Shown piece after piece: positions 25,945 to 33,707 of a DNA stretch of 64,000 nt. The notes below the pieces were generated by a model, which was given only the letters and a program-made list of their open reading frames with translations, made no database searches and was not told the DNA's origin. A program made the position numbers and the translations under genes. This DNA is from Pseudolysinimonas sp051954455. GTDB taxonomy: Bacteria > Actinomycetota > Actinomycetes > Actinomycetales > Microbacteriaceae. The stretch covers positions 62,001 to 126,000 of the forward strand of contig NZ_JBQCHS010000020.1 of the NCBI RefSeq assembly GCF_051954455.1, given 5' to 3'. The stretch's first letter is position 1, and each line of letters opens with the position of its first letter.

Positions 25945-26553
25945 ATGGCGCGCACCACCCGCACGATCGCGCTCCTGGCAGCGGGTCTCGCCGTGGCCCT
26001 GGGCCTCGCCGCGTGCGGCACCCCGCCCTGGCAGCAGCAGGGCGGATCGTCGAGCGGCGACGGCACGCCCAGTCCCTCGCGCAGCCGCATCATCGTGGTG
26101 AAGAACGACCTCGCGACCGGCTCGGTCAAGCGCACCCTGCAGGCGGGCGACATCAAGCTCGACGTGAACTACTACTCGAGCCTCGACATCGGCCAGTGGT
26201 ATCCGGGCGCCGACAAGCCTCTCAGCCTGAGCGCGTCGGCGAGTCTCGGTTCCGACCAGGGCCAGTCGGTCTATCTCAGCAAGGTGACGGTCTCGACGAC
26301 GGTCCAGGGGCCGAAGGGCCCCCTGTCGTCGCCCGCGTCGCAGACCGACGCCGCGTCGGTGCAGCCCGGCTACTTCGTCAAGGCGCCGTACGCCTACGGC
26401 CCGACCTTCATCATCCCGCCGGTCGACAAGAGCGCGACGTCCATCACGGTGTCGTTCGTGTACGAGCTGCTGCTCCAGACCACGCCGACCTCGGCGAGCT
26501 ACGCCAAGGAGAGCGCCTCCGACACGCTGACGATCGCGCTCGCGAAGCCGTAG
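25945..26553 (+). CDS. lipoprotein of unknown function
   Basis: Exported lipoprotein of 202 aa with a clear signal: basic N-terminus, hydrophobic core and lipobox LAAC (Cys24). After a Gly/Ser/Pro-rich stretch the mature part is beta-rich (RIIVVKNDLATGSVKRTLQAG, LDVNYYSSLDIGQWYPG, ATSITVSFVYELLLQTT). I do not recognise a family. ATG 25945 has a GAGGAG site. It diverges from the GT2 gene across the repeat operator and converges on the GGDEF-like gene, so it may be co-regulated with polysaccharide synthesis; surface binding or export assistance would be guesses. Confidence 0.8.
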   Translation: MARTTRTIALLAAGLAVALGLAACGTPPWQQQGGSSSGDGTPSPSRSRIIVVKNDLATGSVKRTLQAGDIKLDVNYYSSLDIGQWYPGADKPLSLSASASLGSDQGQSVYLSKVTVSTTVQGPKGPLSSPASQTDAASVQPGYFVKAPYAYGPTFIIPPVDKSATSITVSFVYELLLQTTPTSASYAKESASDTLTIALAKP

Positions 26554-26584
26554 CCCGCTCCGGGGAGCCCCCACCTCCGGCGCC

Positions 26585-27736
26585 CTACGCCGCGTACTCG
26601 ATCGTGCCCGGCTTGCCCGAGTCGATGGCGAGGTCGAGAACCGCCTCGGCGGTCTCGACCAGGTCGTCGTAGCGGGATCCGGCCGCGCGGGTCGAGGTGA
26701 TGCCGGTGAAGGTGGCGGCGCGGAAACGGTCGGCGTCGTCGATGGGAGACGTGAGAGCGTCGCTGTTGATGCGGTCGGCCACGATGCGTGCGTCGTCCTC
26801 GTCCTCCATCGGGAACAGGATCGCGAAGCGCCGCCTACTCAGGCGGCCCACGAGAGCCGCCGCGGGGGCGTCGCCGACCGCCAGGCGCCCCATCAGGCGG
26901 ATCGCGTTGTCGCCCATGAGGCGGCCGAACGCGAGATTGATCTCGTCGATGTTGGCGAGCTCCACGAGCACGAGGGCGAGCGTCACGCGGTCCCGCACCG
27001 ACCGTCGCAGCCATGTCTCGGCCACGGCACGGAAGGCCCCCGGCGACATGAGCCCCTCGGCCTCGGAGTCGGACGGGATGACGAGTCCGGGTCGCTTGAA
27101 GCGCTCCTGCTGGATCAGCGAGATGGTGACGGTGCCGATCACGACCAACCCCATGTCGATGATCGTCGCCGGGATCGTGCCGAACCCGGTCGCGAACACC
27201 GGGTCCCGGTGGCCCAGGATCAGGATCAGCACCGCGCGTGCCGCGTAGTAGAGCGCCATGACGAGGCTGGCGATGCCCAGGATCCGGGCGTTGAGGCTGC
27301 GGGCCAGCCAGCCGCGCGACGTCTCGACGAAGCCGAGCCCGGCGAACACGGCGGTCGCGGTGAACATCTCGACGGATCCGGCCCACGGACCCCCCGCGGG
27401 CCCGCGGAGCAGGACTGCGGCGCCCACGATCACCGCCACGGCGAGCGGAATCGGGTACAGCGGTCGGCGCTCGTTGGCGGCGCGGCTGCCGGACCAGAGC
27501 ACTCCGATCGCGAACACGAGGGCGGAGTTGCCGATCGCGATCGCCCACCAGGCCGAGGGCTCCATGCCCTGGACGGTGTAGGCGATGGTCTCCAGGATCG
27601 CCGCGACGAAGGCGACGCTCCAGATGCGACCGACGAGGTCGTTCCGGCGCAGCGTCGTGTTGAGGATGAAGGTCACCCCGCAGATGATCACGATGATGCC
27701 GCTGACGGCGGCGACCGTGGTGATGTCGAGGTTCAT
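26585..27736 (-). CDS. membrane protein with degenerate GGDEF domain
   Basis: A 383-residue protein with about seven membrane segments in residues 5-208 and a C-terminal GGDEF-fold domain (about 222-383). The fold is readable (LALVLVELANIDEINLAFGRLMGDNAIRLMG, then VGRLSRRRFAILFP), but the GGDEF signature is SRRRF at 300-304, and the first metal-binding Asp region is VELANID. Active-site Gly-Gly-Asp-Glu are all lost, so diguanylate cyclase activity is very unlikely. It may bind c-di-GMP or proteins instead. ATG 27736 overlaps the kinase stop (ATGA), so kinase and GGDEF-like protein are made together. Confidence 0.85.
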   Translation of the reverse strand: MNLDITTVAAVSGIIVIICGVTFILNTTLRRNDLVGRIWSVAFVAAILETIAYTVQGMEPSAWWAIAIGNSALVFAIGVLWSGSRAANERRPLYPIPLAVAVIVGAAVLLRGPAGGPWAGSVEMFTATAVFAGLGFVETSRGWLARSLNARILGIASLVMALYYAARAVLILILGHRDPVFATGFGTIPATIIDMGLVVIGTVTISLIQQERFKRPGLVIPSDSEAEGLMSPGAFRAVAETWLRRSVRDRVTLALVLVELANIDEINLAFGRLMGDNAIRLMGRLAVGDAPAAALVGRLSRRRFAILFPMEDEDDARIVADRINSDALTSPIDDADRFRAATFTGITSTRAAGSRYDDLVETAEAVLDLAIDSGKPGTIEYAA

Positions 27737-29430
27737 GCGGCCTTCCCGTGTCGCTGTGCCGACTCGGGCGTCTCGCCCGAGCTCGCGGTGTCTCCGACCT
27801 GCTCGGTGGGCAGGGTGACCGTGAACGTGCTGCCGAGGCCGAGCTCGCTCTCCACCGAGAGGTCGCCGCCGTGGCGCTGGATGATCTCCCGCGTGATCGC
27901 GAGACCGAGCCCGGTGCCGGTGGTCTCCGAGTTGCGGGCGGACTTGGTGCGGTAGAAGCGGTCGAAGATCCGCGCGACGTCGGCCTCGGGGATGCCCTGG
28001 CCGCTGTCGAGCACCTCGACCGTGATCGCGCGGCCCACCTCGCGGACCGTCACGGCGACGCGGCCCCACTCGCGGTTGTACTTGATGGCGTTGGTGACGA
28101 GGTTGTCGATCACCTGGCGCACGCGGACCGGATCGACCGTCGCGAACGCCGACTCCGGGGTGTCGCAGGTCAGCTCGAGCTCCTCGTCCTCCGCCAGGAG
28201 GCGGTGAGCCGCGACGGACTCCCGCGCGATCTGCGCCACGTCGCTGCGCACGAACGACATCGGCAGGTTCTTGTCGGCGTCACTCGCCGCGCGGAGGAGG
28301 TCGTTGACGATCACCAGCAGGCGCTCGGCGTTGTGGTACGCCACCTCGACCTGGTCGAGCGTCGCCAGGTCGAGGTCGGCGTCGCGCACGAGGTCGAGGT
28401 AGCCGAGGATCGAGGTCAGGGGCGACCGCAGCTCATGCGTGACGGAGCCGACCAGGTCGTCGCGGGCACGGACGGCGTCCAGCTCGCGGGTGACGTCCTT
28501 CACCACGACGACTCCGCCGTCGTATTCCCCGTGGACGTCGCGGAGGATCCGGGAGCTCACGGTGTAGGCGGCGCGTCGGCCGCCGGGCTCCCCCACCCAG
28601 ATCACGAGGTTGTCGAACTCCTGACCGGCGAGTGCGCGCGAGAAGGGGCGGGTGCCCGGCGGGTAGGGAGTCGTTCGATCGGCTTGGTAGACGACCTCGT
28701 GCACGAAGGCGGTCTTCGGCTCGCCGGCCTCATCGAGCCAGCGTCGCTGGGCACGGTTGACGAACGAGACCTGCTTGTTGCGATCGAATGAGACGACACC
28801 GAAGTCGACGGTGTTGAGGACCTCGTCGAGCAGTCGCTGCTGCATGCGGGCGCGCTCCAGCGCCGTCTCGATCAGCTGGGAGTGCTGGCGCAGCAGAACC
28901 GCCTGCGCGCGGCCGCGCCGCGCGGACAGGTAGACGGTCGTCGCGGCGAATGCGAGCATGATCGGCAGCAGTACGACCGACGCGAAGTCGTTGACGACGA
29001 GGGGTCCCGGGGTGATCGCGCGCGAGACCCAGATCAGGGCCACCGCGAGGCTCGTGCCGCCGATCACGGCCCGGAGTGAGAACGAGCGGGCCAACCAGAT
29101 GACCGGGAAGATCATCATGAGTCCGGACCCGAGGGCCGGCTCGGCGGCGCGGACCGCGCCGATCGCGAGGATGTTCGACATCGGCAGGATGACGCGCCAA
29201 TGCCGCGAGATCGCGTCCCAGGGAACCGTCGCCGCCACCCCGGTCAGCACGAAGACGAGGCCGAGCGCGGCGAACAGGGTGGGGAGGGTCAGCGCCCGCG
29301 GGGCGAACACCATGATCGCGACCGCGACCAGCAGCACCGCCGCCGAGATGAGCATCTGGCTCGAGAGCATGGCCGTGCCGGCGCCGCGCGAACGCGCGCG
29401 CGCCGATCCAGCCCGGTCCCCCCGCACCAT
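27733..29430 (-). CDS. membrane PAS-domain sensor histidine kinase
   Basis: Two-component sensor of 565 aa. About six membrane segments in residues 22-170, a short coiled coil, a PAS domain about 203-318 (LDEVLNTVDFGVVSFDRNKQVSFVNRAQ), the H-box SVTHELRSPLTSIL with His332, and a complete HATPase domain (VDNLVTNAIKYN, DSGQGIP, FDRFYRT, GTGLGLAI). It should phosphorylate a response regulator; the nearest is the OmpR-type gene at 22918. ATG 29430 lies 6 nt after TAGCCT. It heads the kinase-GGDEF operon. Confidence 0.92.
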   Translation of the reverse strand: MVRGDRAGSARARSRGAGTAMLSSQMLISAAVLLVAVAIMVFAPRALTLPTLFAALGLVFVLTGVAATVPWDAISRHWRVILPMSNILAIGAVRAAEPALGSGLMMIFPVIWLARSFSLRAVIGGTSLAVALIWVSRAITPGPLVVNDFASVVLLPIMLAFAATTVYLSARRGRAQAVLLRQHSQLIETALERARMQQRLLDEVLNTVDFGVVSFDRNKQVSFVNRAQRRWLDEAGEPKTAFVHEVVYQADRTTPYPPGTRPFSRALAGQEFDNLVIWVGEPGGRRAAYTVSSRILRDVHGEYDGGVVVVKDVTRELDAVRARDDLVGSVTHELRSPLTSILGYLDLVRDADLDLATLDQVEVAYHNAERLLVIVNDLLRAASDADKNLPMSFVRSDVAQIARESVAAHRLLAEDEELELTCDTPESAFATVDPVRVRQVIDNLVTNAIKYNREWGRVAVTVREVGRAITVEVLDSGQGIPEADVARIFDRFYRTKSARNSETTGTGLGLAITREIIQRHGGDLSVESELGLGSTFTVTLPTEQVGDTASSGETPESAQRHGKAA

Positions 29431-29436
29431 GCCGTC

Positions 29437-29442
29437 AGGCTA
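29437..29442 (-). promoter_or_regulatory. -10 box (TAGCCT), leaderless
   Basis: TAGCCT on the minus strand, 6 nt before ATG 29430 of the histidine kinase. Confidence 0.55.
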
Positions 29443-29464
29443 CCCGGGGAGCCGCGACGACCCC

Positions 29465-29485
29465 ACCACCCAGATCTGGGGTGGT
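29465..29485. terminator. small hairpin downstream of the suf operon
   Basis: A 7-bp perfect stem (29465-29471 with 29479-29485) with a 7-nt loop, between the sufT stop and the kinase promoter. Candidate terminator of the suf transcript; no T-run. Confidence 0.45.
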
Positions 29486-29501
29486 CCCGCTCGCGGCGGA
29501 A

Positions 29502-29609
29502 GCTCTGCCGTCAGATGCTGAAGCCGATGCCTACTGACGCAGGAGCGATCGGTCGGCCGCCATCGGCGCCCGACATCTGCCGGCTCTGCCGTCAGATGCT
29601 GAAGCCGAT
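29502..29609. repeat. 27-bp direct repeat: duplicated end of sufT
   Basis: 29502-29528 is an exact copy of 29583-29609. The second copy covers the last six codons and the stop of the DUF59 gene; the first is an orphan copy 81 bp further downstream on that transcript. Confidence 0.85.
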
Positions 29610-29921
29610 CGCTCTCATCATGTCGCGGCCGTCGTCCGTGATCCGCTCCGGGCCCCACGGCGGCATCCAGACCCAGTTGATCCGGAACCGCTCGACGATT
29701 CCGTCGAGCGCCTGGCCGGTCTGCTCCTCGATCACGTCGGTCAGGGGGCAGCCCGCGGAGGTCAGCGTCATCGAGATGATGAGCGCGTCGTTCTCGTCGT
29801 CCCAGGCGAGGTCGTAGATCAGCCCGAGATCGACGACGTTGACGCCGAGCTCAGGGTCGATGACGTCCTTCAGCCCCTCTTCGACCCTGTCGAAGAGCTT
29901 CGGCTCGAGGGCGGTGGGCAC
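29592..29921 (-). CDS. sufT: DUF59/MIP18-family iron-sulfur assembly factor (SufT-like)
   Basis: A 109-residue protein that helps maturation of Fe-S proteins, possibly as a carrier. The fold starts with the VIDPELGVNVVDLGLIYDL motif; the conserved Cys is in TSAGCPLTDVI (about residue 58). It is the last gene of the suf operon; its ATG abuts the sufC stop with a one-base overlap. The final codons are part of a 27-bp repeat. SufT is a common suf-operon tail gene in actinobacteria. Confidence 0.88.
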   Translation of the reverse strand: MPTALEPKLFDRVEEGLKDVIDPELGVNVVDLGLIYDLAWDDENDALIISMTLTSAGCPLTDVIEEQTGQALDGIVERFRINWVWMPPWGPERITDDGRDMMRAIGFSI

Positions 29922-30700
29922 TACGCCTGCTCCCCCGCGAGCACGGCTCCGTCGGTCAGGTACCGGTCGTAGCCCTCGTTCTCGAGCCGCTCGGCGAGCT
30001 CCGGGCCGCCCTCCTCGGCGACCTTGCCGTCCACGAAGACGTGCACGAAGTCCGGCGTGATATAGCGCAGGATCCGCGTGTAGTGGGTGATCAGCAGGAT
30101 GCCGAGATCGGTCGCCGCGTGCGCCCGGTTGACGCCCTCCGACACGATCTTGAGCGCGTCGACGTCGAGCCCGGAGTCGGTCTCGTCGAGCACGGCGAAC
30201 TTCGGCTTCAGGAGCTCGAGCTGCAGGATCTCGTGGCGCTTCTTCTCGCCGCCCGAGAAGCCCTCGTTGACGTTGCGGGCCGCGAACGACGAGTCCATGC
30301 GCAGGTTCTTCATCGCCTCGGAGACGGTGCCGGCCCAGCCGCGGATCGCCGGCGCTTCGCCGTCGATCGCCGTCTTGGCGGTGCGCAGGAAGTTCGAGAC
30401 GGTCACGCCCGGGATCTCGACCGGGTACTGCATCGCGAGGAAGAGTCCCGCACGCGCCCGCTCGTCGACGCTCATGGCGAGCACGTCCTGCCCGTCGAGC
30501 GTGATCGAACCGCCCTCGACGTGGTATCGGGGGTGACCGGCGATCGTGTAGGCCAGAGTCGACTTGCCGGAGCCGTTCGGACCCATGACGGCGTGGATCT
30601 CGCCCTCCCGGATCGTCAGATCGACGCCCTTGAGGATGTGCTTGGTGCCCTGGTCGGTCTCGATCGAGACCTTGAGGTCGCGGATCTCGAGGGTGCTCAT
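29921..30700 (-). CDS. sufC: Fe-S cluster assembly ATPase SufC
   Basis: Cytoplasmic ABC-type ATPase (259 aa) that drives conformational change of the SufBCD scaffold. Walker A GPNGSGKST, signature FSGGEKKR, Walker B FAVLDETDSGLD (the Glu-Thr-Asp form is typical of SufC), and the switch His in LITHYTRIL. The start at ATG 30700 overlaps the stop of the Rieske gene; the longer frame is a shadow. Confidence 0.96.
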   Translation of the reverse strand: MSTLEIRDLKVSIETDQGTKHILKGVDLTIREGEIHAVMGPNGSGKSTLAYTIAGHPRYHVEGGSITLDGQDVLAMSVDERARAGLFLAMQYPVEIPGVTVSNFLRTAKTAIDGEAPAIRGWAGTVSEAMKNLRMDSSFAARNVNEGFSGGEKKRHEILQLELLKPKFAVLDETDSGLDVDALKIVSEGVNRAHAATDLGILLITHYTRILRYITPDFVHVFVDGKVAEEGGPELAERLENEGYDRYLTDGAVLAGEQA

Positions 30701-31032
30701 GCGTTCGTCACGTCCTTGGTGTTGCTCGGGTCGATGTACACGTCGTCGCCGTCGATCTCGACGACGTAGACGGGGACCGGCTCGTAGGCCGGCAGGCTGA
30801 GCGGCGTGCCGCTCAGCAGGGAGAACTTCGAGCCGTGGGCCCAGCATTCCAATGTGTCGTCCTCCACGAAGCCCTCGCTCAGCGAGATGTCGCCGTGGGT
30901 GCAGGTGTCGCCGATGGCATGGATCTCGCCGGCGGAGTCCTTGACGAGCGCGATCGGCGCTCCGCCGACCACGACCCGCTTGGCGGTGTCGGGCTCGAGC
31001 TCGGAGACCGCGGCCACCCGCTCGCGCGTCAC
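30697..31032 (-). CDS. Rieske-type [2Fe-2S] ferredoxin
   Basis: A 111-residue Rieske domain protein. Cluster ligands are CTHG (Cys44, His46) and CWAHG (Cys63, His66). It resembles the ferredoxin components of aromatic dioxygenases, but its place between sufD and sufC with overlapping stops and starts on both sides makes an electron-transfer role in Fe-S assembly more likely. Such a gene is found in suf operons of many actinobacteria. Confidence 0.9.
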   Translation of the reverse strand: MTRERVAAVSELEPDTAKRVVVGGAPIALVKDSAGEIHAIGDTCTHGDISLSEGFVEDDTLECWAHGSKFSLLSGTPLSLPAYEPVPVYVVEIDGDDVYIDPSNTKDVTNA

Positions 31033-32180
31033 GCGGCGACCCTCTTCGCGTTCTCGAGCTCGGCGACGAGCGCCTCGAGGAGGCGCGCCTCCAGCTCGGG
31101 CTCGCCGATCCGCTGCACGATCTCGCTGAGGAAGCCGAGCACGACGAGGCGGCGGGCTTCGTCCTCCGGGATCCCGCGGGCCTGCAGGTAGAAGAGGTGC
31201 TCGTCGTCGAAGCGCCCGGTCGCGCTCGCGTGGCCGGCGCCCACGATGTCGCCGGTCTCGATCTCGAGGTTCGGGATCGAGTCGGCGCGCGTGCCCTCGC
31301 TCAGCACGAGGTTGCGGTTCTGCTCGTAGGTGTCGGTGCCGGTCGCGTTCGGCCCGATGAGCACGTCGCCCACCCAGACCGTTCGCGCGCCGTCGCCGTT
31401 CAGCGCGCCCTTGTAGGTCACCCGGCTGCGCGTGTGCGCCGCATCGTGGTGCACGTAGACGCGCTGTTCGAGGTGCTGATGCGCGTCGGCGAAGTAGACG
31501 CCGAGCAGCTCCGCGTCGGAGCCCTCCTCGGCCAGGTGCGCCGACGGGTTGACGCGCACGATCGCCCCGCCGAGCGAGACGACGATGTGCTTGAGGCGCG
31601 CATCCTTCGCGAGCCGCGCGAACTGGCTCGACAGGTGGATCGCGTCGTCATCCCACTCCTGCAGGCTCACGACCGTGAGGTCGGCGCCCTGCTCGAGCAC
31701 GATCTCGACGTTCTCCGACAGCTGGGCGGGACCCCGGCTGTCGAGCACGACGAGGCCGCGGGACTGCGCTGCGGCCGTGATGAGCACGTGGGCGCCGCGC
31801 GGCGCCGAGCCGAGCTGGGCGCGCGTGACGGTGAGCGCCTCGACGGCGCCCTCGACGTGCACGTGCAGCGCCTTCTCGAACGAGGTCCAGGCGTTGGCCG
31901 CCGCGCGCTCCTCGGGGGCGCCGGCGGAGCCGATGCGCGGGTCGGCGCGGTCGATCCACTCCACCGTCGTGCCGGCGACCTCCGGATACAGCACCGCGTA
32001 GGGCGCGCCGTCGAGGTCGCCGTCGATGAGCGGGCGCACACGGTCGACGGGCGTGAGCTTCCATTCCGCCTCGTGGCCCTCGACCTCGGGGAAGTCGTCG
32101 TGCACGAAGCTCGTGAAGCGCTCCGAACGGGTCTGGACCGGGGCCAGGAAGCTGGGCTCGGTCTCGGTGTACGTGCTCAC
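31029..32180 (-). CDS. sufD: Fe-S cluster assembly protein SufD
   Basis: Scaffold subunit of 383 aa that pairs with SufB. It has the right-handed beta-helix core (RTVWVGDVLIGPNATGTDTYEQ) and the C-terminal SufD/SufB signature region HASATGRFDDEHLFYLQARGIPEDEARRLVVLGFLSEI, containing the conserved His. GTG start at 32180, one base after the sufB stop; its own stop overlaps the Rieske start. Confidence 0.95.
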   Translation of the reverse strand: MSTYTETEPSFLAPVQTRSERFTSFVHDDFPEVEGHEAEWKLTPVDRVRPLIDGDLDGAPYAVLYPEVAGTTVEWIDRADPRIGSAGAPEERAAANAWTSFEKALHVHVEGAVEALTVTRAQLGSAPRGAHVLITAAAQSRGLVVLDSRGPAQLSENVEIVLEQGADLTVVSLQEWDDDAIHLSSQFARLAKDARLKHIVVSLGGAIVRVNPSAHLAEEGSDAELLGVYFADAHQHLEQRVYVHHDAAHTRSRVTYKGALNGDGARTVWVGDVLIGPNATGTDTYEQNRNLVLSEGTRADSIPNLEIETGDIVGAGHASATGRFDDEHLFYLQARGIPEDEARRLVVLGFLSEIVQRIGEPELEARLLEALVAELENAKRVAA

Positions 32181-32181
32181 G

Positions 32182-33600
32182 TCAGCCGACGCTGCCTTCC
32201 ATGCTCATCTCGATGAGCTTGTTGAGCTCGAGGGCGTACTCCATCGGCAGCTCGCGCGCGATCGGCTCGATGAAGCCGCGGACGATCATGGCCATGGCCT
32301 CGTCCTCGGGCATCCCGCGCGACTGCAGGTAGAACAGCTGCTCCTCGCTCACCCGCGAGACCGTGGCCTCGTGGCCGAGCTGCACGTCGTCGACGCGGAT
32401 GTCGATCGCCGGGTAGGTGTCGGAGCGCGAGATGGTGTCGACCAGCAGCGCGTCGCAGCGGACCGTGTTCGCCGCGTGGTGCGCGCCCTCGGCCACGCGC
32501 ACCTCGCCGCGGTAACCGGCACGACCGCCGCCGCGGGCGATCGACTTCGACACGATCGACGACGTCGTGTGCGGCGCCATGTGGATCATCTTCGCGCCGG
32601 CGTCCTGGTGCTGGCCGGGGCCGGCGAACGCGACGGAGAGCGTCTCGCCCTTGGCGTGCTCCCCCACCAGGTAGATCGACGGGTACTTCATCGTGACCTT
32701 CGAGCCGATGTTGCCGTCGATCCACTCCATGGTCGCGCCCTCGTGGGCGATCGCGCGCTTGGTGACCAGGTTGTAGACGTTGCTCGACCAGTTCTGGATC
32801 GTCGTGTACCGCACGCGGGCGTTCTTCTTCACGATGATCTCGACGACGGCCGAGTGCAGCGAGTCGGACTTGTAGATCGGCGCCGTGCAGCCCTCGATGT
32901 AGTGCACGTAGGAGCCCTCGTCGGCGATGATCAGCGTCCGCTCGAACTGGCCCATGTTCTCGGTGTTGATCCGGAAATAGGCTTGCAGGGGGATCTCGAC
33001 GTGCACGCCCTTCGGCACGTACACGAAGGAGCCGCCCGACCACACCGCGGTGTTCAGCGCCGCGAACTTGTTGTCGCCGGCCGGGATGACGGTGCCGAAG
33101 TGCTCCTGGAAGATCTCCGGGTGCTCGCGGAGCGCCGTGTCGGTGTCCATGAAGATGACGCCCTGCTGCTCCAGGTCCTCGCGGATCTGGTGGTACACGA
33201 CCTCGGACTCGTACTGCGCGGCGACGCCCGCGACGAGGCGCTGGCGCTCCGCCTCCGGGATGCCGAGCTTCTCGTAGGTCGCCTTGATGTCCTCGGGCAG
33301 CTCCTCCCACGAGGAGGCCTGCTTCTCCGTGGAGCGGACGAAGTACTTGATGTTGTCGAAGTCGATGCCGGTGAGGTCGGCACCCCAGGTGGGCATGGGC
33401 TTCATGCCGAAGATCTTGAGCGCCTTGAGGCGGTTCTTCAGCATCCACTCCGGCTCGTTCTTGAGCTTCGAGATGTCGCTGACGACGTCGTCGCTGAGAC
33501 CTCGGCGCGCCGAGGCGCCGGCCGCGTCGGAGTCGGACCAGCCGAACTCGTACTGGCCGAGGCCGGCCAGCTCGGGCCGGTCGATGAGCACGTCGGACAT
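32182..33600 (-). CDS. sufB: Fe-S cluster assembly protein SufB
   Basis: Main scaffold subunit (472 aa) of the SufBCD complex. Recognisable stretches: KYFVRSTEKQASSWEELP, AVWSGGSFVYVPKGVHVEIPLQAYFRIN, YVHYIEGCTAPIY with the functional Cys, and the C-terminal LFYLQSRGMPEDEAMAMIVRGFIEPI. No intein is inserted. First gene of the operon; ATG 33600 has a GGAGAGAGGGAA site. The 107-bp upstream region holds two palindromes. Confidence 0.97.
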   Translation of the reverse strand: MSDVLIDRPELAGLGQYEFGWSDSDAAGASARRGLSDDVVSDISKLKNEPEWMLKNRLKALKIFGMKPMPTWGADLTGIDFDNIKYFVRSTEKQASSWEELPEDIKATYEKLGIPEAERQRLVAGVAAQYESEVVYHQIREDLEQQGVIFMDTDTALREHPEIFQEHFGTVIPAGDNKFAALNTAVWSGGSFVYVPKGVHVEIPLQAYFRINTENMGQFERTLIIADEGSYVHYIEGCTAPIYKSDSLHSAVVEIIVKKNARVRYTTIQNWSSNVYNLVTKRAIAHEGATMEWIDGNIGSKVTMKYPSIYLVGEHAKGETLSVAFAGPGQHQDAGAKMIHMAPHTTSSIVSKSIARGGGRAGYRGEVRVAEGAHHAANTVRCDALLVDTISRSDTYPAIDIRVDDVQLGHEATVSRVSEEQLFYLQSRGMPEDEAMAMIVRGFIEPIARELPMEYALELNKLIEMSMEGSVG

Positions 33601-33651
33601 GGGGTTCCCTCTCTCCTGCCGCTGCGGACTGTCCTGTCCGGACCGGCTTGT

Positions 33652-33688
33652 GTGCTCGGGAGCACTCTGGGGCACGCACCCTTGCGTG
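33652..33688. promoter_or_regulatory. two adjacent palindromes upstream of sufB
   Basis: GTGCTC-GG-GAGCAC at 33652-33665 and CACGCA-N4-TGCGTG at 33673-33688, both with perfect 6-bp arms. They lie between ctaA and sufB and may be repressor sites (SufR/IscR type) or the ctaA terminator. Confidence 0.4.
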
Positions 33689-33707
33689 TTCGGATCAGTG
33701 AGTCAGT

